The notes under the pieces were generated by a model. That model saw only the letters and a list, made by a program, of their open reading frames with translations, made no database searches and was not told the DNA's origin. A program made the position numbers and the translations under genes. A stretch of 64,000 nt of DNA from Paulinella micropora (Eukaryota > Cercozoa > Imbricatea > Euglyphida > Paulinellidae): the NCBI GenBank assembly GCA_019918135.1, contig WBZZ01001156.1, forward strand, positions 196,942 through 260,941, in the 5' to 3' direction. Below are positions 40,090 to 52,978 of this stretch, piece by piece (the first letter of the stretch is position 1; every line of letters begins with the position of its first letter).

Positions 40090-41160
40090 GGAGACGTTTC
40101 GTTTTCATGGTAGTCCGGTCGGCACGGCGTAGCCGTGCCGGCGGAGCCGGCACGTGTTTGATCCGGCGTCTGGTTTGGCCTACGTTGGAAAGTTGGGAAG
40201 ATTGGAAGATCTTCCCAACTTTCAAACTCCCGCCCACCCTTCCCTTGTTTTGTTTTGGTTTGTCCTTTGCTTCTGTCTGCTCTGGACTTCTGGTGGCGTT
40301 CTGGTGATCGCTGGTGGCCTCCGCTGCTTCCGCTCGCTCCGCCTTTGATGCGTCTCCCTTGGACTGTTTTGGTGCTACCTTCGGTTGTTGCCGTGAACAA
40401 CTAGTCACTAGGTTGGCCTGCTCGTCGTGCTTGGTGCCTTCCCTCGTTTAGTGTAGGTTTGTTCCGGTCTAAGGGATTGTTCCGTCACTCTAAGGTTAGT
40501 CTGCCGTCCGCTCTCCCCTCCTCAGCCCGGTTTCTCTGTCCGGCTTTAATGGATAGTATTTTTTTCCGCCTTTTGTTTTACCCTTCCACTATCCCCTCCT
40601 CCACCCGGTCTTCTTAGTTGACTAGTAGAGCGTGCCGGTTTTTTGTAAAGTTCGGTTTCAGTACTCAAGTTTTTCGGTGCGGCTGTCTGTGTCCCGAGTG
40701 GACATCAGAGCCGCCAACTGTTAGTGTTTTGTAAACTTGAGTCCTGAATTATTTGAGCCTAGCCCCTTTCCCTCTACACTACTCCGACGAGTTCGGAAGG
40801 TTTAGGCAAATAAAGCTTTTCTGTTCTCATTCTAAGTAAATTCGAAACTACGATTCGGAAACTTTAACTGCATGCATGAATGAACCAAATGTTCCGCTAA
40901 TGTATATGAAAACTTGGCCCGTAAGTGTACATGCTGTGCTTTGTCGGACAAAAGCAACACAGAATGACTTGTTTTCTTCTTGTTAATTGAAGGCAGTTTT
41001 AGCACTGTGCAAGTAGTGTCAAGTCAGAAATGTGTTGTCAATTTACATGAACGATCCCTTTTGAAGGAACCAGGTGGGACTTTACTTCTACTTTGTTGGG
41101 TGAATTCGAAAAATGTTACATTCACTGACACATGTTACTGTGTTGCAAGTTTAAAATCTC
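40090..41160. other. Non-coding or unrecognised stretch with local inverted repeats
   Basis: Contains GC-rich foldbacks (GGCACGGC-GTA-GCCGTGCC near 40119 and GTTGGGAAGA...TCTTCCCAAC near 40193-40220) and CT-rich sequence. No frame has convincing protein character. It could be an old transposon remnant or intron. Confidence 0.3.
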
Positions 41161-41189
41161 CAATTCTTGCAATTGGAAGCTTGTTTTGT

Positions 41190-43430
41190 CTGTGACTTGT
41201 GCAGACAGGATGAAGCACGTCCAGACGTGCTGCGTTCAACTTGGTTCGACAATTTTGAGACCATTTTAAAGTTCAGAAATGTAGGTGTCCCAAGACTGGG
41301 AACTGGGCCATACAATGATGGACTCTGGACTGTTGTGGGACAAATCGAGTCGAAGGTTGCCCGGTCCCCAAGCATGCTGATTGCTGCCTTTCAAGCAAAT
41401 GCTTTTCCCGATGATTTGTTCAGCGATGCTGTTGTTGCACTTCCACGCAACCAAATGCAGGAACTTGAAAGCAACAACCCACACTGTCTGGACTTTTTCG
41501 AATTGTCTGCGTCCAAGGACTCAAACAGAATTCCCTTGAGACTACCCGAGCACCTTTCGACCAATGGGCGCCCAGGCAACGAGGACACAGTGTTCAAGGG
41601 ATTGCGGTTAGAAGACCAAAACATCGCTTCAAACAACGCTTTGATTCGCATGATGCAAAAGCTAGCGGCGAAGAGGAGAAGGGAAAACGCTGCTCGTTAC
41701 AAGTTGTACACCGTTGATTCAAACATTTACAAAAGAATGTTCAAAGTAAGTTGTTGAGAAGCGTGTTGAGATGTGAAACTGGTTTGTGGATGATTGTGTG
41801 TTTGTGTGTGTGTGTGTGTTTGTTTAACTTTGCTCGTTTGCTTGTTTGTTTCGTTTTTTTGTTTGGTTTGTTTCTAGTTTGTTTGTTGCTTAGTTGGTTC
41901 GTCTTTTGTTTGCTTTGACGGATGGTTCAGGCAGTGTACGACCAGAGTGGGGGCTTTGGACACCTGAAGAGTTGGATGTGTGTTTTCGTTGGGCACTGGC
42001 ACATCCACAAGTTTCTTTGCATTTTGATTTGGCGAGAGTACAAGCGGCAGATCTTTGGTCCCTTGTGGCATGAATTGTTTCCATCCAAGAAATTTCGAAC
42101 CAAACCACGTTTGAAAACCATTACCGCTGTGATGGCTTACCTTCGTCTGGCTTACCCGTACGTACGGGCTGACATCGTGGACACTTACTATGACAACGCA
42201 ACCCTACCAGCGCAAAAGCAGATTTTCGGAGGACTACTTTCGTTGTTTGAATGGTTTATGCCCGTGGTACACCTTCGCCTTTCTTTCTGCACTTGAATTT
42301 GGTCTTTGCATGAACAGGCGCAGGACCTTGGCTCTGTGATTCGCGAAAACATGCCTTCTCAAGTTTTTGTGTACCTCCACAGATCACTGCACGTTCTTCT
42401 GCACTTCAAACCGAACGAGTACACTCATGTTTTGTGCATGCACTTGTTGATGTTAAACTACTGGCGTCATCAAAATCATCCAGCATGGAAGGCTTTTCAG
42501 CATGACCCCCGAATCTTTTCTGAGGAGAAGTGTGAAGCCAACCTGAGCACTGTAGCGCGACATTCGTTGTCGGACCCCATGCGTTTTGATCTTCAACATG
42601 TGGAGAAAACATTGTTGCTGGTAACCAACAGTCGACACAATCTTCATGAAAGTTGTGCAGACAGTGGTGCACAAAAGATCCAGCCACGGGGACCCGAAGT
42701 TGAAATCGCGTACAATTTTTAGTTGGAGCTTGTAGACAAGATTAAGCTCGGCACGGCAACCATGTACCCTGTTGGTGCTGCTCAAGACTGGGACTCACAG
42801 GATGAGATGAAAAACAGGTTAGCACCGTTTGACCTCAAGCTGCAAGCGACCATGAAAGTAATTGCAAAGTTTCAACAAAACGTCCTTCGATGTCGGCGCC
42901 TCACTGTCTTGAACTGGCTCGTAACTTTTCGGGCGGCGATCGAGGACGGCATAGTTGACGATCCAGACAAAACAGTGAAGGAATCGAGGCACAGGATCAC
43001 GGGAATCACCAGCTTGCTCGAGCTAACAGCGGTGTGTCATCGGCGGGGTCGTCAAGCCAAGGTTCGGCGCATCAACAGCAGAATGAAAACAAAGGAAATA
43101 CCGCAACTGGCAACTCCAGCCCGGCCCCCCACATGTTGCCTCGTAGGCGCCGGAGGCGCCTTGAAGGTGATGATGGACAGGCACAAGAAGAAGGGGATGA
43201 AACTGAAGGGATGGCAAACAGTGACACCGATTCACGTCGGACAGCGACAATGAGGATGATTCTGATGCATGGCAGGAATCTGAGTCTAGCCAGCACTCAG
43301 GTGCTGGCGCAAGCCAGCAATCCCTGCGGCCGCCCGTCCGAGCTGCTGCACGAGCAGCAAGAGGAAACACTTGGATGGCACGCTACGCGGGAGATTACGA
43401 CACTGATTCAACTAGTTCTAGGCGTGGCCA
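41190..43430 (+). CDS. Multi-exon host gene, unknown function
   Basis: Successive plus-strand exons: about 41190-41745 (WTVVGQIESKVARSPSMLIA, NPHCLDFFELSASKD), then after a GT-AG intron 41746-41930 a second exon from 41931 (FPSKKFRTKPRLKTITAVMA, YPYVRADIVDTYYDN). More follow from about 42318 (VFVYLHRSLHVLLHF) and 42724 (EMKNRLAPFDLKLQATMKV). A Gln/Ser/Arg- and acid-rich C-terminal region follows to about 43430. The second intron gives GT-AG ends, but I could not make its phase fit, so boundaries after 42253 are approximate. No domain recognised. The length and style would suit a transposon-derived or nuclear protein. Confidence 0.4.
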
Positions 43431-43692
43431 TGCAGAGTAATTTCTTGACTTATGTGAAATTAAACAGTAAGTATTTGCACAGTCTGTCCAGTGAGTGTTT
43501 GAACATTTCCGGCAAGGACAGGAAGTCTCAGTTTGTACCACCTGAAACTCATCCGAAGTAAGCAAGGGAATCATTTTTATGTATATTTTCAAATGTGGCA
43601 TTTTCCAAAGAGGGTTCCAAGCAATCGAAACGATTAAAATGGTTTTGGGCTGTGGTGGCACCAGACACAGAAAATGGTCCCGACCGTTTCTG

Positions 43693-43801
43693 CTTTTATG
43701 CATAAAAGCTTCACATTGGAAACCGCCAAAACGATTTTTCGCGTACCCTGAATGGTGCCACCTGATGTCTCAATTACAACTGAGCCTTTTATGCATAAAA
43801 G
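43693..43801. repeat. Two ATGCAT palindromes, 77 bp apart
   Basis: CTTTTATGCATAAAAG at 43693-43708 and 43786-43801. The first is followed by CTTCACATTGGAAA, resembling the CACATTGG segments beside the intronic copies at 14.8 kb. Confidence 0.75.
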
Positions 43802-43899
43802 CTCATGGTGTGAAAGTGTTGAAGTGGTACTTCGATGGACCGGTGCATGGAGGGATGTTACAGAAAAATTTTCCTGACTAGAAATTTTATAAAAACTTG

Positions 43900-46790
43900 G
43901 TAGGGACCGTTGGAAATCGCCGTACAATGGCAGGATCAAGCATGTTAGTTTTTATGTCTTATACACTATAGTGATAGATTCGTTATTGTGATTTAATTTT
44001 GCTGACAGCTTTGCTTTAGATTTTTTTCTGAGCTTGGTTTTATGGCTGTTGGACAGAGTGACTTGCTCACATTGCCCTATATCTGCGAAGTCTTTGTACA
44101 CTTGTTAAACCCGAACAGTATGGTGTAACAAAAAACTAGAAATAAAAAAAGCAATCTATCACTAGTATCATGCCTGCTCACTACAAACTTTCACAATCGA
44201 CTTGCTAACCCACTAGATAAGAGTGTTCGTACTTTACTTTACTTAGAGATTTGAATAATACTGACACGTCACTAAGTGCCACACTAGCCACACCCTAAAC
44301 CGCCAAGCTTTGAATTCACCGTTACACTTAGAGTGGTATAGGTAAAATAGGTAATTGTCATTGGGGTGGGCCGGTATTGGAGAGTCTAACTAACTTAAAC
44401 AAAACTTGAAAAAGGTCAACATCATTTTCTGTTCCGATTCAAGTTTCAAGGCCCGGTCAAAACCTCAAGAAAATCAAAGCAAGAAAAACATGGTCGGAGA
44501 CTCGGAACTTTAGCTTTCGTGAACTTCACGAAAAGCAAAAGCAAACCCAGTTCAACTTTTGTTAGCGATTCCAGATGTAACCGGAACAGCTACTCTGACA
44601 CTTAGTCGTCACTCAACTGTAGAGGGGCAGACCAAGCAATGCTAAGAGTCAAGTAACAAAAAGCCGGACGACACCCAATGTCACTATGTTTTGTGCGGGC
44701 CAGCCGACAAGGGCCAATAACGTCGCTAATCAGAACGTTTCCCCAACCAGAATCAAAGAGTTTCATGCTTGACATAGAGTGCACCTCAACGCAGCGAAAA
44801 AAAGAGAGGAGCGTCACCAGCATACGGTCAAAAGAACTCAAGTGCTGGACATAGAGGTGCCATATGTAAGTTCCTCCTATGGGCAAGTGGTCGTTAGCAT
44901 AATAAACATACATCCGTCAAACTTTATCATATGAAAATTGTACATTTCAAAACTATAAGTAAAAACATTTAATTTAATAAAAGAATCATTAAAAAATAGT
45001 ACAAACTGACTTCAAACCAACCGATCTCCCGTTGCCCACCGCCTTTTCCCAACTAATTTGCACACCCCCCACCGGAAAAAACTGGCCACCTTGCCACCTC
45101 AAAAAAATAGTGCTTGTGATGACCAAAAATCAGAGTCAGTTTTCATATGTTCCCTGTATGATCTTCAATACATTTTTATATAATATCTTTCTATGTATGC
45201 TTATAATTAAATGTACAAAGTTTTTTTACAAAAAGGTAATCTTAAGCCTGCAAACAAACCGGCCAAAATCAGCAAAAATAGGGCATAAGGCCCTCACTCA
45301 GAAAATTTTGATTAAATACAAGGCCGGCAAAAGTACAGAAAGTGAAGGAAATCAAAGAGACTATTTAATAAAAGCATTTTGTACAGAAAGTGCAGAAAAA
45401 ATCGAAAATCTCTAAAGATTTCACCCATGATTTTTTTAGCCTGTCTGCAGCCCAGAACAGATCATCAACAGCAGGGTTACAAAGAAAGGAGCAGTAGTTG
45501 AACACATGCAAAACAAAGACCATGTGATTGTGAATAGATTCAGCACATTACATTCCCAGAAAAGCACACACAACACATATAGGAGTGATACAAGACAGGT
45601 GCCAAAAAGGGCTTCAGGGAAGAAAGAACAGCACATGCTACAGATAAGTTTACAACACACCATTTTGCAGACAGCATGGGCACAACGTTTGGAAAGACTG
45701 TGCAAGGCCACGGGACGTGAAAGTATGCATGAGAAACACACACAAAAAAAACACAAAACACTCTCTAGCCATGACTTTTACCATGCTCGACCCCGCAAAA
45801 ATCGTCAAAAAAAATAAATTAGTGCGGCCTTCACTTCAAAGGCTACGGTATGTCGATAGGCCTGTCTGTTCAAATATTTTTTGGAAATTTTTCTCGTGCT
45901 TCCTCTCCGGGAATTGGCACTGGTCTTGTCACGAGTCAAATATTGCTACAGAAATTCACGGGCCGGCGCCACCAAAATCATGTCGGAGGTCAAGTACTTC
46001 AAAGCAGGTAAATGTTCAAACCACATCGTTTCAAGAAAAAGCAAGCATGACACAAGTGTTTGTTTTAGAAAAAACTTCCCGGGGTAGCACACTATTTTTC
46101 ACCCTTATTTTCGACCGCAATTTTCACTTCTCAGGACATAGCACTTGAAGTATGATGTTTTTAACTGAAAAATGCTGTTCGCATGATGCACTCTGCACTC
46201 ATTTTTACACACAAGTGCACAAATGAATTCACATGTTATGTTGAGTAATCCTGCCTAAGGTTTTTTGCAGAGAAGTACGGTACAAAAAAAAACTAGGAAA
46301 ACATAGGTCGAAAATTAGTTTGTCAAAATTCAGAACATACTCTGGAACACAGCAATACCTTTAATACACTGAAAAACTAAACCTCCGGCTACCTATTGTG
46401 GACATCACCCCCCGAATTATCCGGTAAAAACTTATTTATAGATTTCGTCTGGCCGGACACGTCTAAAATGCCAATTTGATCCTGGTCTTTTGGCGGCTTT
46501 TTGTCTTTGCGTCACTGAGCTAATATAACGAGACATCATTCTCTTTTTTGAGGACCGTGTTTGGTTATACTACCGACTTACTCTTCCATTGAGCTATCGT
46601 TGGGGATAGTACATTTGGAGTCCATAGCTAAAGGCTGATTTCTTTTCTGATCTGTCGTACAGACATCAGATAAGCACAAATTTATTTTTCGCTGATCTGT
46701 CGCACAGACATCAGACGAAAACAAACACTCCTACTCATCCTCAAACAAAAAACTTACAAACAAGCAATCAATTTGTCACAAGCTGGCATA
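43900..46790. other. Largely non-coding region
   Basis: I see no convincing gene. Frames are short and composition is AT-rich. A roughly 40-base direct repeat (CTGATCTGTCG-T/C-ACAGACATCAGA) occurs at about 46648-46672 and 46693-46717. The minus strand near 46600 has a tRNA A-box-like segment (ATAGCTCAATGGAAGAG) without a matching B box. Confidence 0.4.
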
Positions 46791-46803
46791 ACCTTTAGCC
46801 CTT

Positions 46804-49132
46804 GTGCACATTTGGCTTCTGTGTGTCTTCCTTAACTACCCAACCTATTTTAAAACACACATCTACATTCCTTACGAGAAAAGGAATAGACCAGGACAAG
46901 GTCAAAGCAACCTCCTGATCGAAATTCCCGGCCTTGCGAAGCCTCTCTTCAACAAAGTGAGGTTTGAGCACGAAAGAGTGCCATTGCAGGATATCAAGTA
47001 TGGCGACACTCTTACACTGTGCGACATATACGACATATCTGCAACACTCTACGCTGCTGTGCTCGTTGCGGAATTTCATGAACGCACAATCATACAGTGG
47101 AAAAATAAACGCACAACTGCAGCATGGCTGTCTGTCTGTGGTGTCCCCACTGATATCAAGAATCTAGAAAGAAAGTTCGAGGGTAGAAACCAAAGTGACA
47201 TTGAGTTTGCCCTTGAGGCTTTTGTAACTGCCTTCACACGGGCTTACAACGAAATGTACAAAGCCCTGAAAGACAACACAAGGCAACATCCTGTTTACGA
47301 GGAGGTTGACCAGTCTTGTCAGGTGCTTGAACGCCTCACACAACTCCTGAGGGGAAGGAGCAAAAACCAACATGGAAACAATGGGCCCACACGAAGAATC
47401 ACACTCTCATTAAAGGCCCTCTCACAACAATCCCAAATAATAACAGAGGTGATAAGTCTTCCATGAGAGAAAAGGCACACTTCCTCTCTAGTGCCACAGG
47501 GCTTGCACAGTTCGTGACTCATCTAGCACGACAGGTGAAAGAAGAAGAGACGAGACAGAAAGAGGAGAAGGAGCAGAAGGAGAAGATAGCTGTGGCAATG
47601 GCAGTAGCACGGGTGGCTCCACAGCCAACGGCTCCACCTACCACATCTAACCCAGCTCCCAAGAAAGCAGGAGGACCCACAGGAGGAGGACCCCAAGGGG
47701 GAGGAACAGTAATTAACTTGACTGACTCCCAGAAGAAAAAGCAGGCGCTGCAGGCAGCCCTAGCTAAAATCAAAATTGGGGGAGGGGGCCTTAAGCTCTA
47801 TGCTATCACTGCCAATGAGGCTGACACAGAGAAGACCCTCATGACTAAGTTCAATGAGATGGACAGATGCTTCCAGCAAAACCAGTGTGAGGTGGAGCAG
47901 GAGTATGAAGTCCTAGAACATCTCTGTGATCGATCCCTCCTTGGAGCTGGTTTTGATCGTATAACTTACGAGAAGTACAGAGGAGAGGAGGAGCTAGCAA
48001 GGAAAGGTGGACATGCAGAGATGAGTTGTACTCTGGCAATTGCTGCCCTCATTCGATACTTTAAGGCAAGTGGATACCAACACTTGTGCACGGGCACATT
48101 GCTTGGGTTTGAAATTTTCGACTTAGTATCGGAGCAGTTGCAGTCTGTCACTCAGCTTGCATCTGTCTTAACAAATGTGGGCACCCAGTACACTCTCTTT
48201 TATAACCACAAAGCATACTCCTATATTTCCTCAGTGCTTTGCACGTCTACAACAAAAATAAGCTCACACTGCTCATGCAAGACTGCAAAACCTTCGACAA
48301 GGTAAAGCACTTGAACTTTTTGGAGATGAGCGTCTTTGAGGCCACGACTAAGGCCGTGAGCCCAAAAATGTTGTGGACCGAAGTAATGACCGCTTGTCAG
48401 AGGCTCGACAGCCAGACAGCATCCTTGATCGGTTCTGCATCGGCTTCTGCTCAACCGCAAGCCGCACATACGCAACGGTCTCTAGGAAAGCGACCAAGAG
48501 AGAACAGTCGTGAAGCTAACACACCTTGTATTCGTTGGTGGGCACGGGCACAATGCTTCAAACACACAAATAAGAAATGCCCGTACAACCACGATGTCGA
48601 GGACACCCGCATCCGAAACACACTCCTCAAGAACGTACGGTCGGACGAAACCAACACCGTCGCCGTTCTGCGCCGACTGCGCAATGATCAGGGGTGGAAA
48701 TTACAGGATGTCGCGGACCATGACCACGAACTAGCTGACGCGATCAATTCTCTTTTCGCAAGAGATGATCAGAAGACGGCAGCCATAGAAGCCGCAAGTA
48801 GAGGAAGAGGTGGAACACGAGGAAGAGGAGGAGGGAGAGGAATCAATCGAGGAGGGAGCCCCTTTCGCACGAGGCACATACACTCGCGGGGGGGAGAGAG
48901 GATTTGTGAGAAGAGGAGGAGGAAGAGGTGTATTTCAAGGTAGAGGAGGAGGAAGATGGGTTGGCCGAGGCGGATACGGCAGCGCAGAGCGCCCGTACCA
49001 CAGAGATGGGGGCTGGGCAGACGGCTCGAGCTCAAGCTCGAGTTCCTCAGCACCACAGGCCTATGCGACATCAGGCGCAACCACTGCCGACACTGATGCC
49101 GACTCAGGTAACAGATTTGAGGTAGTCCAATG
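46804..49132 (+). pseudogene. Gag-like protein with CCCH zinc finger and RGG repeats, frameshifted
   Basis: Frames 46804-47466, 47463-48305, 48239-48943 and 48810-49133 overlap end to end. Together they read as one gag-like protein: a helical region, a charged Lys/Glu/Gln linker with Gly/Pro repeats, then a second helical domain. Near 48527-48593 comes a C-x8-C-x7-C-x3-H zinc finger (CIRWWARAQC...CPYNH), followed by Arg-Gly-Gly repeats in two frames. A CCCH finger in place of the CCHC knuckle is unusual for gag. Shifts near 48245 and 48850 break the frame. Confidence 0.5.
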
Positions 49133-49286
49133 ACTAGAGAAGGAGGGAGAAAACAGAACAACAAACATTGCACGATACACCGTTGTGCAGGTCCCAACCA
49201 AGGGTATCAGTGAGTCTAAGAGCCCACAGCAGGCCACAGACCATAAAGGTAGTACAATACCAGTACACCCATCATGACAACAAACA

Positions 49287-51050
49287 GTGCATGCTGCTAA
49301 TAGGCAGGCGAGTAAAGCGCTGGCAAAGAGAAAGCAGGCGGGCCTGTCTCAGCCACAGCCGAAGAAAGTAAGAATAGAACCGGCAATCAATCTTATCAAC
49401 TTGCCGAGACAGACAATAGACAAGGAGGATGGAGGACATCAACCTCTCCTCACGGTCTCAAACAGAGAAAGCAAGGACAATCATCCTTCGCCTGTGAACA
49501 ATACCCAAAAAGACATTACAAAAACGGCGGAAAGGGAGGAGGAGGCGAACCTCGAGAAAAGGATACAGATTTTAGAACACAAGCTCCTTGTATTGGCCTT
49601 AAAAAGTCACCGGCCAGACGCTTTATGCTATACAAACCTTTTTCGTGAAACGTTAAATAACTTTATAAACGTTGGTAATGATACTATGGCGAATATTAAT
49701 ATTGTCGGCCGAAAATTTACTACGAAACACCATGCGTGGTTAGAAACTATTATGAAAAAATCATCGGGCACCTTGAAAGGAGTTAGTAGTCGGACGAATA
49801 TAACGGGCATCACCACTCTAAATTTTAAATTGAAATCCGGACGAGTATATCGAGTGGACTTATACGTTGTCCCCGAATACCACGGATCTGTTCTTTTGTC
49901 CTACGACCAACTGGCGACAATGAACGTAGTGATTGATTGCGCCGCCAAAAGAGTCATATACGGCGTAGAGCCAGGAGAAGAATATACTGTCGACTCTCTC
50001 CATGCTATTGACTCATACGAGGCCCTACACCTAGGGGTAGCATCGGAAGGGAAACAGGTGGCCATTACACACGCATATGAGGCATATATGCTAACGGACG
50101 CGGTGTCTAAAGATGGTTCAAACCTGTCAGACAAGAGAGAGGCGGAGGTCTATACGGCTACAGTCTCTACACAATGGGATAAAAAGTCGATAGACGATCT
50201 CATTGAAAAGAGGAAAGAGGAGATTATATGCATGGGAAAAAGGTGCCCATCGTTGGCGAGATTTGAAGAAGGAGCAGGGGCCGATGTATATATTACCAAC
50301 GGGTATTGCTTTCACGTAAAGGTGGAAGAGAAGGACAGACAGGAGTTTATACCGAGGAGAAGGGGACGACTCCCTGATATCCCGGCAGAAGATATTAAAA
50401 GCTTTATTACCGAATTCTGGGGTGACGAGCCTACGTGGCCGCGCTCACTGACAGAAGTGAAAAAGTGCCTGCGCACTCTTTTTGAAAATAATAAACCATA
50501 TACGGTCATACTCCCGTACAATGAGAAGGCGATATGGGCGCAGGAGATACGGGACCGGCTTATTGATCATCCGATACCGGTGCCCTCACGGAAGCAACAA
50601 TTAGTGGTGGCTTGTCGTCTCGGGACTCGTGAGCAGAGCAGTGCATACAAGCGGAAGCTCAGAGACCAGGACAAGTTGAAATTGATTCCTCAAGCGTTCA
50701 CATGCTTAGATGGTTTCTACACCCGAAAAGCTCCGTTGCAATATGCGAGATTAATAGATATGTTGGTAGGTCTGGCGGAGGACGACGAACCAGACACTGC
50801 CACATATGAAAAAACGGGAATGGACGATATATCAGAAGAAGAGTTGGGCTTGGAGGAGGACAGAGCACCCCTCAAGCATCACAAAAGAATGTCAGAGGAG
50901 GAGTTTAAGGCGGCGATAGACGAGAAATTGGCAGGAGGAGCAGGTACGGAGAAGGAGAAAGAGGTTTTGAAAGAGAGATTGAAGGCGAACAAAATGATTT
51001 TTGCTTTATGCAGTGATGTTCCCCGTAAGCTGAGTACCCTCATGACGTAA
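49287..51050 (+). pseudogene. Retropepsin-like domain and pol lead-in, truncated before RT
   Basis: A 587-codon frame. At about residues 115-235 it follows a retroviral protease layout: FINVGNDTMANINIVGRKF, then ITTLNFKLKSGRVYRVDLYV, VPEYHGSVLLSYDQLATMNV and VIDCAAKRVIYG. The expected D-T/S-G is not present in clear form (NDTMA stands there), so protease activity is doubtful. The end (LKANKMIFALCSDVPRKLST) resembles the segment just before the RT palm of Ty3 elements. The frame then meets a stop at the inversion point. Confidence 0.5.
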
Positions 51051-52430
51051 AAATCGTCCATCGTATCGTCGCTCACCTTCTCCGCCGGCCGCATGAAATA
51101 GAAATTGCCCGTCTTCCATTTGATCTTATCCACCTCCATCGGTTTGTTCACCCATTGACACTCCCGTGCTTGATCTTTGTAATTCCTTCCGGTGCCTTAG
51201 GCTTCGTCGGTCTCCCCGGACCCCGTTTCGCTTCTTCCGCCGGTGTGTTTACTCCTTCTCCTTTCCTCTCTATCTCCCTCCTTTTCGCCTCCGGGAGCTT
51301 CCTTCTTGCTTTCTTCCCGCTGTTTCGCTTCCTCTTTCTTTTGCCTCTGAGGCACTCTCTCATGTGAACCCGTCTCCAGTTCTGTAATAGCCTCTTGTAG
51401 CGTTTTCTTCTCCTGCGGATCCTGCTCGTACGTCAATTGTTCCTTCAACCTTGCAATCTCCTTGAACCGCTGAGACCAAGTCAACAAAGGCACCAGGTTG
51501 CCAAACTGATCCGCTGTCCGCTTCAAAGCCTCTTTCTCAGTTTCGTAATCCAACAAGTAAGGTGAAAACTTCACCAACCTCCGAACGTGTGTTATATGTT
51601 CCTTGTTCGTCTGCTGGTGCCGCATCTTATAGCTATAAGCCGCGGTCTGCTTCATTATCTGATATGGCCCCCGCCACTTCTCGTATAGCTTCGTCGAAAC
51701 CCCCACCGGTACATTTGGGCAGTATAACAGCACCGTATCCCCCTCTCTGAATTCCACGTGCTTATATTTTTGTTGCCCCTTCTCGTCCTCCGACCGCATC
51801 GCCGCCTCCCGATGCTTGGTCACGATGTGTTCCGCTTCCGCAATAGCCCGCAATCTGACCTCCATCAGCTCCATGGGCTGATATAAAGCCTTCTGTTGCA
51901 TCACGTCTTGTGGTGTGTTCAAGACTCTCCCTTCTGCTGCGGGCACAGCCTCGCTCTTCCCCCAAAAAACGACGAACCCAAATTGTCCACCGCAAAGGTG
52001 AACGCTTGTAGTGCCTCTGGCCACTTGGTCTGCCGGGCAGCCCGCTCTGGCAGTATATCTTCAAGGAAGCCTTCAGTGTCCGATGCATCCTTTCTATCTT
52101 CCCATTGGCCATAGGATTGTATGCCGTCACATAATCCCACCTGAACCCGTAATAAGCACTGAGTTCGTTCGACACCCAATTGATAAAGGAACTCCCCCTA
52201 TCCGAAATGATCTTCCTGGGCACCCCGATCCGACCGAAGACATTATCGATCAACGCCTTGGCCGTGGTCTCCTTTGTATCATCCGCCGTGGGAACCGCTA
52301 TGACATAGTTAGAAGCCCGATCGATGATTGTGAGAATGTATTTGTACCGACCCTCCCCCGCCTTTGGTAAAGGTCCCACATAATCTATGTGTGTCGTATA
52401 ACTAAACATTCGACAATCTTGGGGGTATCC
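51040..52430 (-). pseudogene. Ty3-type integrase, inverted relative to gag, frameshifted
   Basis: The minus frame from about 52430 has the rve catalytic core: HIDYVGPLPKAGEGRYKYIL (first Asp), KIISDRGSSFINW (second) and MANGKIERMHRTLK (Glu). A shift near 52010 leads to the C-terminal part with GDTVLLYCPNVPVG and LYEKWRGPYQIMK, the GPY-type module of Ty3/gypsy integrases. A Lys/Glu-rich tail follows. Another shift near 51160 leads to a last piece, KIKWKTGNFYFMRPAEK, that ends at the gag-pol junction. The N-terminal HHCC zinc domain is missing, cut at about 52430. Confidence 0.75.
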
Positions 52431-52783
52431 CTTTTTCCGAAATTTTCCATGAAGTATATGGACTTTTTTGAAAACGTGTGGAAATGAAAGGAAATGAATT
52501 CCCTGATTGCAGAACATATAAAAATAATATTAAAATATGTTTTTATTAATTGTAATACACTTTAACTTCATCTTCAGAGGTGGGCAGGAACCGGTCCGAC
52601 ACGGTAATTTTTCTACTTTTTCGTAGTCCCGGCTACCATGAATCTATGATGATAACAATGCCGAACATGCAGAATTTGCTTTTACTGTTTATTCTTGCTT
52701 ATATTAAGCATTTTACTATATTAAGACATGGTTTTACCTTCAAAAAATTCTGTTTGCCCGCTGTGACGTACGCTGGTACGTAG

Positions 52784-52815
52784 AGGGGGGAGGGGGGGGG
52801 GGTGGGGGGGGGGGG
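52784..52815. other. G-rich tract with quadruplex potential
   Basis: Several runs of 6 to 13 G separated by single A or T bases at about 52784-52815. A four-strand G structure is possible. The surrounding 52440-52978 stretch shows no gene. Confidence 0.6.
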
Positions 52816-52978
52816 AATGGGTCGGAGGGAGGACGCTTCACATCAGATTCTGGTGCATTATCAGAGTTAAACAAATTTCTAATTTCAGTTTTTAGAAGAA
52901 GCGTTACAGTTGCAGTTGCCCTAGACAAAAACCATTATGAAAAAGTCGGACCCAGAAAAATTCATTCAAAAAAAATAA

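Larger units (their letters stand above)
46804..51050 (+). mobile_element. Ty3-like LTR retroelement 5' part (gag and protease), RT missing
   Basis: Coding runs over several frames from 46804 to 51050: a helical gag-like start, a CCCH zinc finger and RGG-rich tail, a retropepsin-like domain, and the lead-in to reverse transcriptase. The frame ends at 51050 just where the RT palm should begin. Reverse transcriptase and RNase H are absent. The element's integrase follows at once but in the opposite orientation, so the copy is deleted and inverted. LTRs were not found. Confidence 0.6.

Noticed and set aside
46560-46640. tRNA gene on minus strand
   Set aside because: Only an A-box-like segment is seen. 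No B box or cloverleaf pairing.
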